DNA of 10,018 nt from Rikenellaceae bacterium. GTDB lineage: Bacteria > Bacteroidota > Bacteroidia > Bacteroidales > UBA932. The DNA is taken from the NCBI GenBank assembly GCA_900769735.1, contig CAAGHY010000138.1:1-10018 (forward strand), read 5' to 3'. The position numbers and the translations under genes are program-made. Below are positions 1 through 6,572 of this stretch, in pieces; the first letter of the stretch is position 1, and each line of letters opens with the position of its first letter. The notes beneath the pieces are model-generated. The model was not told where the DNA came from. It saw nothing but the letters and a program-made list of their open reading frames with translations, and made no database searches.

Positions 1-68
1 CAGAGAAGTTAAGCCCGTTAGCGCCGATGGTACTGCTATACCAAGTGGGAGAGTAGGTAGCCGCCAAC
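1..68 (+). rRNA. rrf: 5S ribosomal RNA, 3' part (5' end outside window)
   Basis: The first bases (cagagaagttaagcccgtta...) match the conserved 3' half of bacterial 5S rRNA. The loop segment GAAGTTAAGC, the GCCGATGGTACTGC arm and the GTGGGAGAGTAGGT segment are all recognisable in order. The 5' half lies left of the window, so this is the distal end of an rRNA operon transcribed rightwards. The exact mature 3' end cannot be fixed here; it is placed just before the terminator hairpin and could be a few bases off. No tRNA follows it. Confidence 0.95.
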
Positions 69-74
69 CTTCAG

Positions 75-112
75 AGACCTTCAGAAGAAATTCTGAGGGT
101 CTTTTTTTTTTT
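75..112 (+). terminator. Intrinsic terminator of the rRNA operon
   Basis: A near-perfect 12-bp stem (75-86 pairing with 91-102, one G-U wobble) closes on a GAAA tetraloop at 87-90. It is followed by an unbroken run of 11 T (102-112; the first T also pairs at the stem base). It starts only a few bases after the 5S rRNA, so it should end rRNA transcription before the convergent rubredoxin gene. Confidence 0.93.
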
Positions 113-155
113 GCTGCCTGCTCTCCCCTAAGTTATCACCAGATGTGATATGTCA

Positions 156-320
156 TCATACATCTATCTCCTCAAAGTATTCCACACCTAATCCGCAACC
201 GGGGCATACCCAGGTTTCTCCAAGTTCATCAAAAGGAGTGCCGGGAGGGATTCCTCCATCAGGATCGCCAAGTGCAGGGTCATATACCCAGCCACAGGCC
301 TTGCATTCATATTTCTTCAT
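156..320 (-). CDS. Rubredoxin
   Basis: A 54-residue protein beginning MKKYECKACGWVYDP. It has the two rubredoxin knuckles, CKAC (Cys6, Cys9) and CPGC (Cys39, Cys42), which together hold one iron in an Fe(Cys)4 site. The core between them is also typical: G-W-V-Y-D-P after the first knuckle, the GGIPPGTPF segment (22-30) and W37 just before the second knuckle. Length is normal for a one-domain cytoplasmic rubredoxin, a one-electron carrier for oxygen or peroxide reductases and other redox enzymes. It lies 32 bp after the GSCFA gene in the same direction and is probably the last gene of the queG-led cluster. No Shine-Dalgarno sequence is seen. Its redox partner cannot be told from the sequence. 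It is small enough to be missed by length-limited gene calls. Confidence 0.93.
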   Translation of the reverse strand: MKKYECKACGWVYDPALGDPDGGIPPGTPFDELGETWVCPGCGLGVEYFEEIDV

Positions 321-352
321 GGTTTACAATATTAGTTTATCCAGTGCAGAAT

Positions 353-1234
353 CTACTTTTGTATGTGATTCTCTGCCTTAGTTAAACGCATATTGTTTTC
401 CATTTGTTTAAATGCTAGAGTTGAAATGTTGGATTCTTTAAATTTCTCAAAGATGAATTTTACAGCAAGTGCAGAAGGGTGCACCATATCCTCTGCGTAA
501 TATCTGTAATCGCGCAGTTCATCCATCATAATCTCATAGGACGGGAAATATTTGCACCAATCACAATTTGAAGTGATTTTTTCTACAGCAAGAAGCAATG
601 TGGATTTGCTTATCTGGTTGCCGTGTGCTGTATCTTTCAGATGTCTGATTGGACTTACGGTAAATATGATTTTTTTATCCTTAAGGGAGTTTGCCGTTTC
701 CAGCAGTACTGTATAGCACTCCTCTACAGAAAGAAGTTCCCTGTTGAACTCTTTAGCCACTCTTTTGTGGCAGTTTGAAACAATTTTGCCAGTTGATATG
801 TTTCTGAAAATCCAGGCTGTACCAAGTGTAATGATTATTGTGTCTGCAGTATTCAAAAAACAGGCTGCTTCTGCAAGACTTTGATTTGCTGTATTCAGAA
901 ATTCTTCAGGAGTATGGCGTGCAAACGAACTGTGATGGGAGAAGCTGGCAAATTTACTTGCTGCGTTGGAATCAGTGGGGTTGGTTTGTATTACATCATC
1001 TGCTGTAAAAGGAGTTGCATTGAGCAATCTTTTTATAGAGTTAGCAATGGAGCACGGATTGTACAGTACTCCAAAAGGATTTACCATTACATCAAATCTG
1101 TAATCCTTCAGAATTTGCCCTATTTCTGTGGTAAAGCAGGATCCAAGCATCAGGATTCTACTGTTATAACCTATTTTTTCTGCAGCCTCCTGTATAGCTA
1201 CAGGAGTTGTAAATTTCAAATTACTCATTCTCAT
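353..1234 (-). CDS. GSCFA domain-containing protein
   Basis: A 293-residue cytoplasmic protein with no signal peptide or membrane segment. It matches the GSCFA family, common in Bacteroidota and named for an N-terminal motif that here reads GSCFT (31-35). Other family blocks are NPFGVLYNP (52-60), ITLGTAWIF (135-143), FTVSPIRHLKD (191-201), and KYFPSYEIMMDELRDYRYY (228-246) followed by DMVHPS (249-254). Gly-Ser at 31-32, with Asp249 and His252 near the end, resembles the SGNH-hydrolase arrangement, so an esterase or acetylhydrolase role is possible. No substrate is established and I assign none. The start overlaps the end of queG: Met1 gives a 14-nt overlap, and the alternative Met3 at 1228 gives an ATGAGTAA overlap of 8 nt and is equally credible. 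Either way the two genes are probably translationally coupled. Confidence 0.88.
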   Translation of the reverse strand: MRMSNLKFTTPVAIQEAAEKIGYNSRILMLGSCFTTEIGQILKDYRFDVMVNPFGVLYNPCSIANSIKRLLNATPFTADDVIQTNPTDSNAASKFASFSHHSSFARHTPEEFLNTANQSLAEAACFLNTADTIIITLGTAWIFRNISTGKIVSNCHKRVAKEFNRELLSVEECYTVLLETANSLKDKKIIFTVSPIRHLKDTAHGNQISKSTLLLAVEKITSNCDWCKYFPSYEIMMDELRDYRYYAEDMVHPSALAVKFIFEKFKESNISTLAFKQMENNMRLTKAENHIQK

Positions 1235-2195
1235 TACATTTATTGCCCCATTTCAGGGCTGTCTGTATGTTTTTCAGTCCACCCCTAAGCAACGGGGAAT
1301 CTTTGAATTTCCTTTTGAATTCTCCCTGGGATAGATTTTCCCACCATTCTTTTTCCCTATCACACAGTTCTTCATAATTTATCCTGAACTCCTCCCAGCC
1401 TGGAAGATTCCGGCTGTTCCAGGGACAGGCATTGGAGCAGTTGTCACATCCGAAAATTTTACCGTCAAGACATTCAATTTCCCCATTTGCCAAGGATTCT
1501 CCAAGATACCTGTTCTCTATAGTGTGGTATGAGATGCATTTTCTTGCATCAATTGCATATGGTGCGCACAGGGCTCCCGTAGGACACCGCTGCAGGCATC
1601 TTTGGCATTCTCCGCACTCTCCGCAGGTTTCCAGCTGCTTCTGTGGTTCCATCTCCATTGTAGATGGTATTGGGGCGTTGCAAATTATTGTTCCAATGAA
1701 ATTCTTTATTCCACAACTTTTGCTTATAAGAAAATTGTTCTTCCCGATGAATCCCAATCCTGCCCTTACTGCCCATTCCCTCTCCATAACCGGAGCGGAA
1801 TCTGTAAATGCCCTTCCCTGAAAATCCTGACAGTTGGCTGCCAGAAAATCCATTATTTTGAAGAGTTTCCCTTTCATTACCGTATGGTAATCCTGTCCCA
1901 AGGCGTATTGGGAGATTCCGGCAGGTGGAGTTAAATTATCGGGAAGAGAATAAGGGGCCAAAAAGACAAGTACTGTGGTTGCCCCTTCTACAAGGAGGGA
2001 GGGGTTGAACCTTTTTTCAAGGTTGTTGTTCAGGTATTGCATACCTGCAAAATGCCCTTTCTCCAGTGCATTGTTGTAACTGTTTCTGCACAGTTGGGAT
2101 ACGGGGCAGGCAGGCGCACTTCCAAAATCGGCAAAGGAGAGCTCTTTTGCCATTGCTTTGACAGCCCAGTATAAATCTTTGTTAAGTGCAGACAT
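1221..2195 (-). CDS. queG: Epoxyqueuosine reductase QueG
   Basis: A 324-residue protein with the QueG layout. The N-terminal part is a cobalamin-binding reductase domain with the active-site segment TDSAPVMER (131-139; Asp132 is the expected acid) and AGLGFIGKNN (145-154). Then come two 4Fe-4S motifs: C194-xx-C197-xx-C200-xxx-C204-P in CGECQRCLQRCP, and a second set formed by Cys220 (ARKCISYHTIE), Cys250, Cys253 and Cys257 (GCDNCSNACPWN). The family reduces epoxyqueuosine to queuosine at position 34 of tRNAs with GUN anticodons, the last biosynthetic step. It lacks the C-terminal HEAT-repeat extension seen in some longer QueG proteins. The tgt gene for an earlier step is 3.2 kb away. A promoter-like box lies only 4 bp before the start codon (2200-2207). 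If that box is real, translation may begin at or very near the mRNA 5' end, or at Met15. Confidence 0.96.
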   Translation of the reverse strand: MSALNKDLYWAVKAMAKELSFADFGSAPACPVSQLCRNSYNNALEKGHFAGMQYLNNNLEKRFNPSLLVEGATTVLVFLAPYSLPDNLTPPAGISQYALGQDYHTVMKGKLFKIMDFLAANCQDFQGRAFTDSAPVMEREWAVRAGLGFIGKNNFLISKSCGIKNFIGTIICNAPIPSTMEMEPQKQLETCGECGECQRCLQRCPTGALCAPYAIDARKCISYHTIENRYLGESLANGEIECLDGKIFGCDNCSNACPWNSRNLPGWEEFRINYEELCDREKEWWENLSQGEFKRKFKDSPLLRGGLKNIQTALKWGNKCNENE

Positions 2196-2199
2196 ATTG

Positions 2200-2207
2200 C
2201 AAAAATA
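2200..2207 (-). promoter_or_regulatory. Candidate -7 box upstream of queG
   Basis: On the minus strand this reads TATTTTTG, a perfect match to the Bacteroidota -7 consensus TAnnTTTG. Only four bases (CAAT) separate it from the queG ATG, which would place the transcript start at or next to the start codon. No matching -33 TTTG is seen at the usual distance, and AT-rich DNA yields such matches by chance, so support is moderate. Confidence 0.45.
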
Positions 2208-2259
2208 AAGTTTTTAATAATAATCTGTTCCCGTAATCACAGGATTAGTCTAAATTTAT

Positions 2260-2267
2260 TACATTTG
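2260..2267 (+). promoter_or_regulatory. Candidate -7 box for the threonine dehydrogenase gene
   Basis: TACATTTG matches the Bacteroidota -7 consensus TAnnTTTG and sits 39 bp before the ATG at 2307, leaving a plausible short AT-rich leader. A -33 TTTG is not evident. This is the best-placed match on the plus strand in the 111-bp divergent region between queG and the dehydrogenase gene. The rest of that region shows no other structure I can support. Confidence 0.5.
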
Positions 2268-2306
2268 TATTGCTTTTGGCCTTTGATAATTTATATATTC
2301 AGATAA

Positions 2307-3269
2307 ATGAAAAGAATTTTGGTAGTAGGTGCCGGCGGCCAGATTGGTACGGAGCTGGTTCCACATTTGCAGAAACATTATGGTTATGACAATGTCATTG
2401 CTGCAGATTTAAGACCTGAAATAGTTGAGAAATTAAGTAAAACCTCCAGGGCTCTTCCTTTGAATGCTCTTGATATTGAAGAGTATGGCAAAGTTGTAAA
2501 GAGAGAGAAAGTTGATGCAATTTTCAATCTTGTGGCGCTGTTGTCAGCTACCGGTGAGAAAAATCCGCAGTTGGCTTGGAGCATTAATATGGGAGCTCTT
2601 ATGAACTCTTTGAATCTTGCCCTTGAGTACAATTGTTCAGTGTTCACACCAAGTTCTATTGGAGCATTCGGTGAGAATACGCCTCATCATATGACACCAC
2701 AGGATACAGTAATGCGTCCTAATACAATTTATGGTGTATGTAAGGTAACAGGTGAGCTTTTGGGTGACTATTATCACTCAAGGTTTGGTGTGGATGCCCG
2801 CAGCGTACGATTCCCTGGAATCATTTCAAACGGAGCTCTTCCGGGTGGCGGAACTACAGATTATGCAGTGGAGGTATTCTATGAAGTTGCAAAACACGGC
2901 AAATATACCTGTGAGGTTCCTGCGGACAGATATATGGATATGCTTTATATGCCGGATGCACTTGAGGCTACAACTCAGTTGATGGAGGCAGATCCAAGCA
3001 AACTTGTTCACAGAAACAGCTTCAACATCACATCAATGAGCTTTACTCCGGAGCAGTTGTTTACCGCAATCAAGAAGCGTGTTCCAGAGTTCACTTGGGA
3101 TTATAACATTGACCCTGTAAAAGACCAGATTTCCGCTTCGTGGCCTGATTGTATGGATGATTCCTGTGCAAGAAACGAGTGGGGCTGGAATCCTAAATGG
3201 GGATTGGAGGAGATGGTTGATGATATGTTGGCAGCTTGTCGCAAGAAAGTTGAGAACGGAGAGTACTAG
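2307..3269 (+). CDS. NAD-dependent L-threonine 3-dehydrogenase (SDR/epimerase type)
   Basis: A 320-residue extended short-chain dehydrogenase. The Rossmann nucleotide-binding motif GAGGQIG is at 8-14, with Asp34 ending the second strand (AADLRPE) as expected for NAD preference. The catalytic set is Ser116/Ser117 (TPSSIGAFG) and Tyr142-xxx-Lys146 (IYGVCK). The following RFPGIIS (168-174) and PGGGTTDYAVE (179-189) are the signature of the threonine dehydrogenase subgroup found in animals and Bacteroidota, rather than of sugar epimerases. The known reaction oxidises L-threonine to 2-amino-3-ketobutyrate, which a CoA ligase (Kbl) then splits to glycine and acetyl-CoA; no kbl is in the window. It appears monocistronic, with its own promoter box and a hairpin terminator 20 bp past the stop. 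The main uncertainty is substrate, since only the subgroup signature separates it from other NAD-dependent epimerases. Confidence 0.87.
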   Translation: MKRILVVGAGGQIGTELVPHLQKHYGYDNVIAADLRPEIVEKLSKTSRALPLNALDIEEYGKVVKREKVDAIFNLVALLSATGEKNPQLAWSINMGALMNSLNLALEYNCSVFTPSSIGAFGENTPHHMTPQDTVMRPNTIYGVCKVTGELLGDYYHSRFGVDARSVRFPGIISNGALPGGGTTDYAVEVFYEVAKHGKYTCEVPADRYMDMLYMPDALEATTQLMEADPSKLVHRNSFNITSMSFTPEQLFTAIKKRVPEFTWDYNIDPVKDQISASWPDCMDDSCARNEWGWNPKWGLEEMVDDMLAACRKKVENGEY

Positions 3270-3286
3270 AAAGTACAGGCAATATG

Positions 3287-3330
3287 AAAGGCTCAAAAGG
3301 TGGAGTGAACTTCCCTTTTGAGCCTTTTTC
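3287..3330. terminator. Hairpin terminator between convergent genes
   Basis: A perfect 11-bp GC-containing stem, GGCTCAAAAGG (3290-3300) pairing with CCTTTTGAGCC (3314-3324), is extended by AAA/TTT and followed on the plus strand by TTTTT. It lies between the stop of the threonine dehydrogenase gene (3269) and the stop of the convergent transporter gene (3350). It is a good plus-strand terminator. On the minus strand the downstream T run is only TTT, so it may act there more weakly. Confidence 0.88.
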
Positions 3331-3349
3331 TTTTCAGATGGATTGCCTG

Positions 3350-4750
3350 TTAAATGAAAATGCCAATCATTGCAGCAGACATCAGGGCTACCAATGCGGC
3401 GGCGAACATAGTTTTCAGACCATATTCAGAGAGAATTTCCCTTTTGTTAGGAGCCATACCTCCAACTGCACCTATAACTATACCTATAGAGGCAAAATTT
3501 GCAAATCCGCAGAGAACGTATGTTGCCATAATTGCAGATTTGGTTGATGCAAAGGCTCCGGTACGGAGCATATCAGCCATACTCTGGTAACCTACAAACT
3601 CAGTAAGGATAATCTTTTCACCAAGTAACCTTCCAACCAGCCCAATATCTTCCGCAGGTACGCCAATCAGCCATATTACAGGGTAGAAAACAAATGCAAG
3701 TATAGCCTCAAGGGAGAGGTCTGTGTATCTTCCTCCCGACAAATCAGCAATGATATTGTCCACTGCAGGGAAACTGATCCAACTTAGAATGGCATTGGCA
3801 CCGGCAATAAGGGCATAGAAAACCAACAGCAGTGCGGCAATGTTTGCAGCCATCTTAAGTCCTACAGCTGTACCGTTTGAAATGGCATCCAGTACGTTCT
3901 TTCCAATTTTCTCTTTTGAAACCTCAAGTGAGTTGTCTATTTTTTCCGTTTGCGGCACAATTATCTTGGATAGGGCTATGGCTCCAGGAGCTGCCATTAC
4001 TGAAGCGGAAAGGAGATGTTTGGCAAACTCCAGCTCCATTACAGGATCACCGCCTCCAAGCATCCCAATATATGCAGCCAGGACACCTCCGGACATTGTT
4101 GCCATTCCTGATGTCATAATAAGTACCAGCTCACTTTTTGTCATTTTAGGAATGTATTCTTTAACCATCAGTGGGGCTTCAGATTGTCCCAAGAAAACAT
4201 TTCCGGCACAAGTCAAAGCTTCTGCTCCCGACAGTCTTATGATTTTTGTGAGTATCCATCCCATTCCCCATACAATTTTCTGCATAATGCCAAGGTAAAA
4301 GAATAGGGTCATAAGGGCAGAGAAGAAAATTATGGTTGGGAGTATTTGAAGTACAAACACATATCCAAATTTTGAGGAATCCATAAAACTTCCAAAAAGG
4401 AAATCGGATCCGGCTTTGGTAAAGCCAAGAACTGAGATGAAGGCATTGCCCAAAACTTCAAATACTGTTTGTACAACTGGAAATGCCAGAACTGAAACGG
4501 CAATCACCAGCTGCAATGCAAGAGCTTTGGCTACAGTCCCCCAATCAATATGTTTCCTGTCTGAACTCAGGCACCAGCAAACAAAAATAATTGCAGCCAT
4601 TCCTATTATACCTTTTATAAGAGAAAGGAAGGAGAAGTTGAGACTCTTTTGTGCCAACAGCTCTTGATAAGGATTCACAGAAGATGTGTCCTGTGCGCAC
4701 AACAGAGTGCATAGCAACAACGTTGGGATAAGGGCAAGAAACTTTTTCAT
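3350..4750 (-). CDS. NupC-type concentrative nucleoside transporter (CNT family)
   Basis: A 466-residue inner-membrane protein of the CNT family, which imports nucleosides with Na+ or H+. The N terminus (MKKFLALIPTLLLCTLLCAQ) looks like a signal peptide followed by a short polar stretch, an extension often seen in Bacteroidota members. About ten hydrophobic segments follow. Family landmarks are GQSEAP (188-193), where the glutamate is expected to contact the nucleoside; SGMATMSGGVLAAY (214-227); GEKIILTEFVGY (377-388); and CGFANFASIGIVIG (414-427). The GxKxxxNEFVA signature is altered here: Asn is Thr383 and Ala is Gly387, with Glu384 kept. The gene begins 12 bp after the DUF151-UVR gene and is almost surely cotranscribed with it. 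Nucleoside specificity and the coupling ion cannot be read from the sequence. Confidence 0.94.
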   Translation of the reverse strand: MKKFLALIPTLLLCTLLCAQDTSSVNPYQELLAQKSLNFSFLSLIKGIIGMAAIIFVCWCLSSDRKHIDWGTVAKALALQLVIAVSVLAFPVVQTVFEVLGNAFISVLGFTKAGSDFLFGSFMDSSKFGYVFVLQILPTIIFFSALMTLFFYLGIMQKIVWGMGWILTKIIRLSGAEALTCAGNVFLGQSEAPLMVKEYIPKMTKSELVLIMTSGMATMSGGVLAAYIGMLGGGDPVMELEFAKHLLSASVMAAPGAIALSKIIVPQTEKIDNSLEVSKEKIGKNVLDAISNGTAVGLKMAANIAALLLVFYALIAGANAILSWISFPAVDNIIADLSGGRYTDLSLEAILAFVFYPVIWLIGVPAEDIGLVGRLLGEKIILTEFVGYQSMADMLRTGAFASTKSAIMATYVLCGFANFASIGIVIGAVGGMAPNKREILSEYGLKTMFAAALVALMSAAMIGIFI

Positions 4751-4762
4751 ATGCTGAACAGT

Positions 4763-5317
4763 CTAGTTTTCTTTGGTAATATCTTCAATTGCCTTCTTTA
4801 TTTCGGCAGCTCTTTCATAGTCTTCCGCAGATACAGCCTTTTCCAGTTCTTCCTTCAGTTTCTGCAGATGGATCTCTTTCTTGACAATCTTTTCAGATAC
4901 AATATCTATTGTGGAGGCATATTTTTCCATCAGAGCCTCATCTGTGTATATTGGGCAGGCAAAGGATTTTGCAAGTATTACACCATCTATAAAGCCGGCA
5001 TTCTGTTTCAATTCCTTTTCCCCGTCAAAGAGAAGCAGTTCTGTTTCAAATATATTGTCTTCTTCATTCCTGAAAACTGTAACCTCCAGCAACTCAATTC
5101 TGTATTGTTGCAGAACCTGCTGGAACACTCCGTGTACAGTTATTCCCGGAGGCATTTGCGGCTGGTTGAAATTTGCCAGTACTGCGTGCATATCGGGAGG
5201 AGAAAGTTTCACGGGAAGGCATTTGTTCATCCCCTCTCTGTACAGGAAGAACATAAAACTTCCACCATTGTCGGGAGAAGCGGTAAGTGCCCCAATGTCC
5301 AGTCTTATCCTTTTCAT
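4763..5317 (-). CDS. DUF151 (bifunctional nuclease-like) protein with C-terminal UVR motif
   Basis: A 184-residue protein in two parts. Residues 1-127 resemble the DUF151/bifunctional nuclease fold: LPVKLSPPDMHAVLANF corresponds to the usual LPI-IG--EA segment, MPPGITVHGVF to PPRPLTHDLF, and FACPIYTDEAL to the terminal PIY segment. Residues 151-182 form a UVR motif (LQKLKEELEKAVSAEDYERA...), a charged helical hairpin also found in UvrB, UvrC and McsA that mediates protein contacts. The domain is unusually diverged: the normally strong D-S-R-x-SDAIALA block is replaced by QNAGFIDGVILA (105-116), and the RP of PPRPLTHD is lost. Nuclease activity is therefore doubtful. It is first in a two-gene unit with the nucleoside transporter and has a well-formed promoter upstream. 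The pairing with a nucleoside importer may hint at nucleotide metabolism, but that is inference. Confidence 0.82.
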   Translation of the reverse strand: MKRIRLDIGALTASPDNGGSFMFFLYREGMNKCLPVKLSPPDMHAVLANFNQPQMPPGITVHGVFQQVLQQYRIELLEVTVFRNEEDNIFETELLLFDGEKELKQNAGFIDGVILAKSFACPIYTDEALMEKYASTIDIVSEKIVKKEIHLQKLKEELEKAVSAEDYERAAEIKKAIEDITKEN

Positions 5318-5342
5318 ATCTTTTCAGTAGCCTTATGTTGCA

Positions 5343-5372
5343 CAAATATAGATTATCACAAATGTAAACAAA
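5343..5372 (-). promoter_or_regulatory. Promoter of the DUF151-UVR/transporter unit
   Basis: On the minus strand a -33 TTTG (complement of 5369-5372) is followed after 18 bp by a -7 box TATATTTG (complement of 5343-5350). This is the Bacteroidota sigma-ABfr arrangement (TTTG, about 19 bp, TAnnTTTG). The box ends 25 bp before the ATG at 5317, which gives a leader of about 20 nt. It is the best promoter match in the window. Confidence 0.7.
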
Positions 5373-5389
5373 TTAAGAGTTATTTTTAT

Positions 5390-5397
5390 TAATTTTG
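5390..5397 (+). promoter_or_regulatory. Candidate -7 box for tgt
   Basis: TAATTTTG fits TAnnTTTG and lies 24 bp before the tgt ATG at 5422. No TTTG is present at the -33 position, where the -33 element of the opposing promoter lies instead. A TTG at 5395 that could be taken as an upstream tgt start falls inside this box, which argues against that start. Confidence 0.55.
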
Positions 5398-5421
5398 CCG
5401 TTTATAGGAGTTGTTTTTTAT

Positions 5422-6552
5422 ATGAATTTTGAGAGAATTGCGCAAGATCCGCAGTCTGCAGCAAGGTGCGGATTGCTTTATACCGACCACGGAGTAATTG
5501 AAACCCCAATCTTTATGCCGGTAGGTACAATAGGCTCTGTAAAGGGTGTGTACCACAAGGATTTGAGGGATGATATAAATGCCCAGATAATTTTGGGCAA
5601 TACTTACCATCTGTATTTGCGCCCTGGTCTTGATATTATACACAAGGCAGGTGGTCTCCATAAATTCATCTCTTGGGACAAACCTATGCTTACGGACAGC
5701 GGCGGGTTCCAGGTGTTTTCGTTGGCGGCCAACAGGAAACTTACAGAGGAGGGATGTACTTTCCGTTCACATATAGACGGCTCAAAGCACACTTTCACTC
5801 CTGAGAACAATGTGGATACCCAGAGGATGATTGGAGCTGACATAATAATGGCCCTTGATGAGTGTACTCCAGGAGACGCTACCCACGCATATGCTCTCAA
5901 TTCCTTGAAACTTACCCAGAGATGGCTGCAAAGATGCATCAAAAGATTTGATGAAACTGAGCCGTTATACGGTTATAAGCAATTCTTCTTCCCTATAATC
6001 CAAGGTTGTGTATATCCTGATCTCCGCAGAATGGCTGCCGAGCAGGCAGTTTCGCTGGACAGGGACGGTTATGCCATTGGTGGCCTTTCAGTTGGAGAGC
6101 CAACTGAGAAGATGTATGAGATGATAGAGGTGGTACACCCTATTCTTCCTTTGGACAAGCCTAGATATCTTATGGGTGTTGGTACTCCTGCAAACCTTCT
6201 TGAAGGTATAGCAAGGGGTATTGATATGTTTGATTGCGTAATGCCTACCCGTAACGGCAGAAACGGAATGCTGTTTACTTGGGAAGGTATGATCAATATC
6301 CGTAACCGAAAATGGGCGGATGACTTTTCTCCGCTTGATCCGCAGGGTACATCTTTTGTAGACAAGACATATACAAAGGCTTACTTGAGACATCTTTTTG
6401 TAGCGGGAGAGATGCTTGCCGCACAGATTGCAAGTGAGCATAACCTTGCTTTCTACCTTGATGTTGTCCGTCAGGCACGCATACATATCAAGGCAGGAGA
6501 TTTTGCGCAGTGGAAAGAGGCTGCTGTAAAGAAGCTGGAGACAAAGATTTAA
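5422..6552 (+). CDS. tgt: tRNA-guanine transglycosylase (queuine/preQ1 insertase)
   Basis: A 376-residue TIM-barrel enzyme that swaps guanine 34 for preQ1 in tRNAs with GUN anticodons, committing them to queuosine. Core motifs are intact: NTYHLYLRPG (60-69), TDSGGFQVFSL (91-101; Asp92 is the base-recognition/acid residue), QRMIGADIIMALDEC (134-148), GGLSVGEP (220-227), RYLMGVG (248-254) and the nucleophile segment DMFDCVMPTRNGRNG (268-282; Asp271). The C-terminal zinc subdomain is altered: the three Cys of the usual CxCxxC read Gly309, Ser311 and Asp314, while the fourth ligand His340 (EHNL) remains. I set the start at ATG 5422. The open frame reaches a TTG at 5395, but that lies in the promoter box and would add residues homologues lack. 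It is followed 20 bp later by a permease gene and is probably cotranscribed with it. Confidence 0.97.
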   Translation: MNFERIAQDPQSAARCGLLYTDHGVIETPIFMPVGTIGSVKGVYHKDLRDDINAQIILGNTYHLYLRPGLDIIHKAGGLHKFISWDKPMLTDSGGFQVFSLAANRKLTEEGCTFRSHIDGSKHTFTPENNVDTQRMIGADIIMALDECTPGDATHAYALNSLKLTQRWLQRCIKRFDETEPLYGYKQFFFPIIQGCVYPDLRRMAAEQAVSLDRDGYAIGGLSVGEPTEKMYEMIEVVHPILPLDKPRYLMGVGTPANLLEGIARGIDMFDCVMPTRNGRNGMLFTWEGMINIRNRKWADDFSPLDPQGTSFVDKTYTKAYLRHLFVAGEMLAAQIASEHNLAFYLDVVRQARIHIKAGDFAQWKEAAVKKLETKI

Positions 6553-6572
6553 TGCAGTATTGCTGAATAGAG

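Noticed and set aside
134..150. Small inverted repeat TATCAC/GTGATA downstream of the rubredoxin gene, possibly its terminator
   Set aside because: The stem is only 6 bp and AT-rich, and on the minus strand it is followed by ACTTAGGGG rather than a T run, so I do not call it a terminator.
881..1288. 135-residue plus-strand open frame opposite the GSCFA and queG genes
   Set aside because: It is antisense to two well-supported genes and shows no recognisable domain. Its Cys/Tyr-rich composition is typical of a shadow frame.
3840..4298. 152-residue plus-strand open frame opposite the nucleoside transporter gene
   Set aside because: It mirrors the transporter's hydrophobic codons on the other strand and has no independent start signal or family match.
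5395..5421. Upstream TTG start for tgt, adding nine residues
   Set aside because: The TTG lies inside the candidate -7 promoter box, and the ATG at 5422 gives the normal N terminus of the family.
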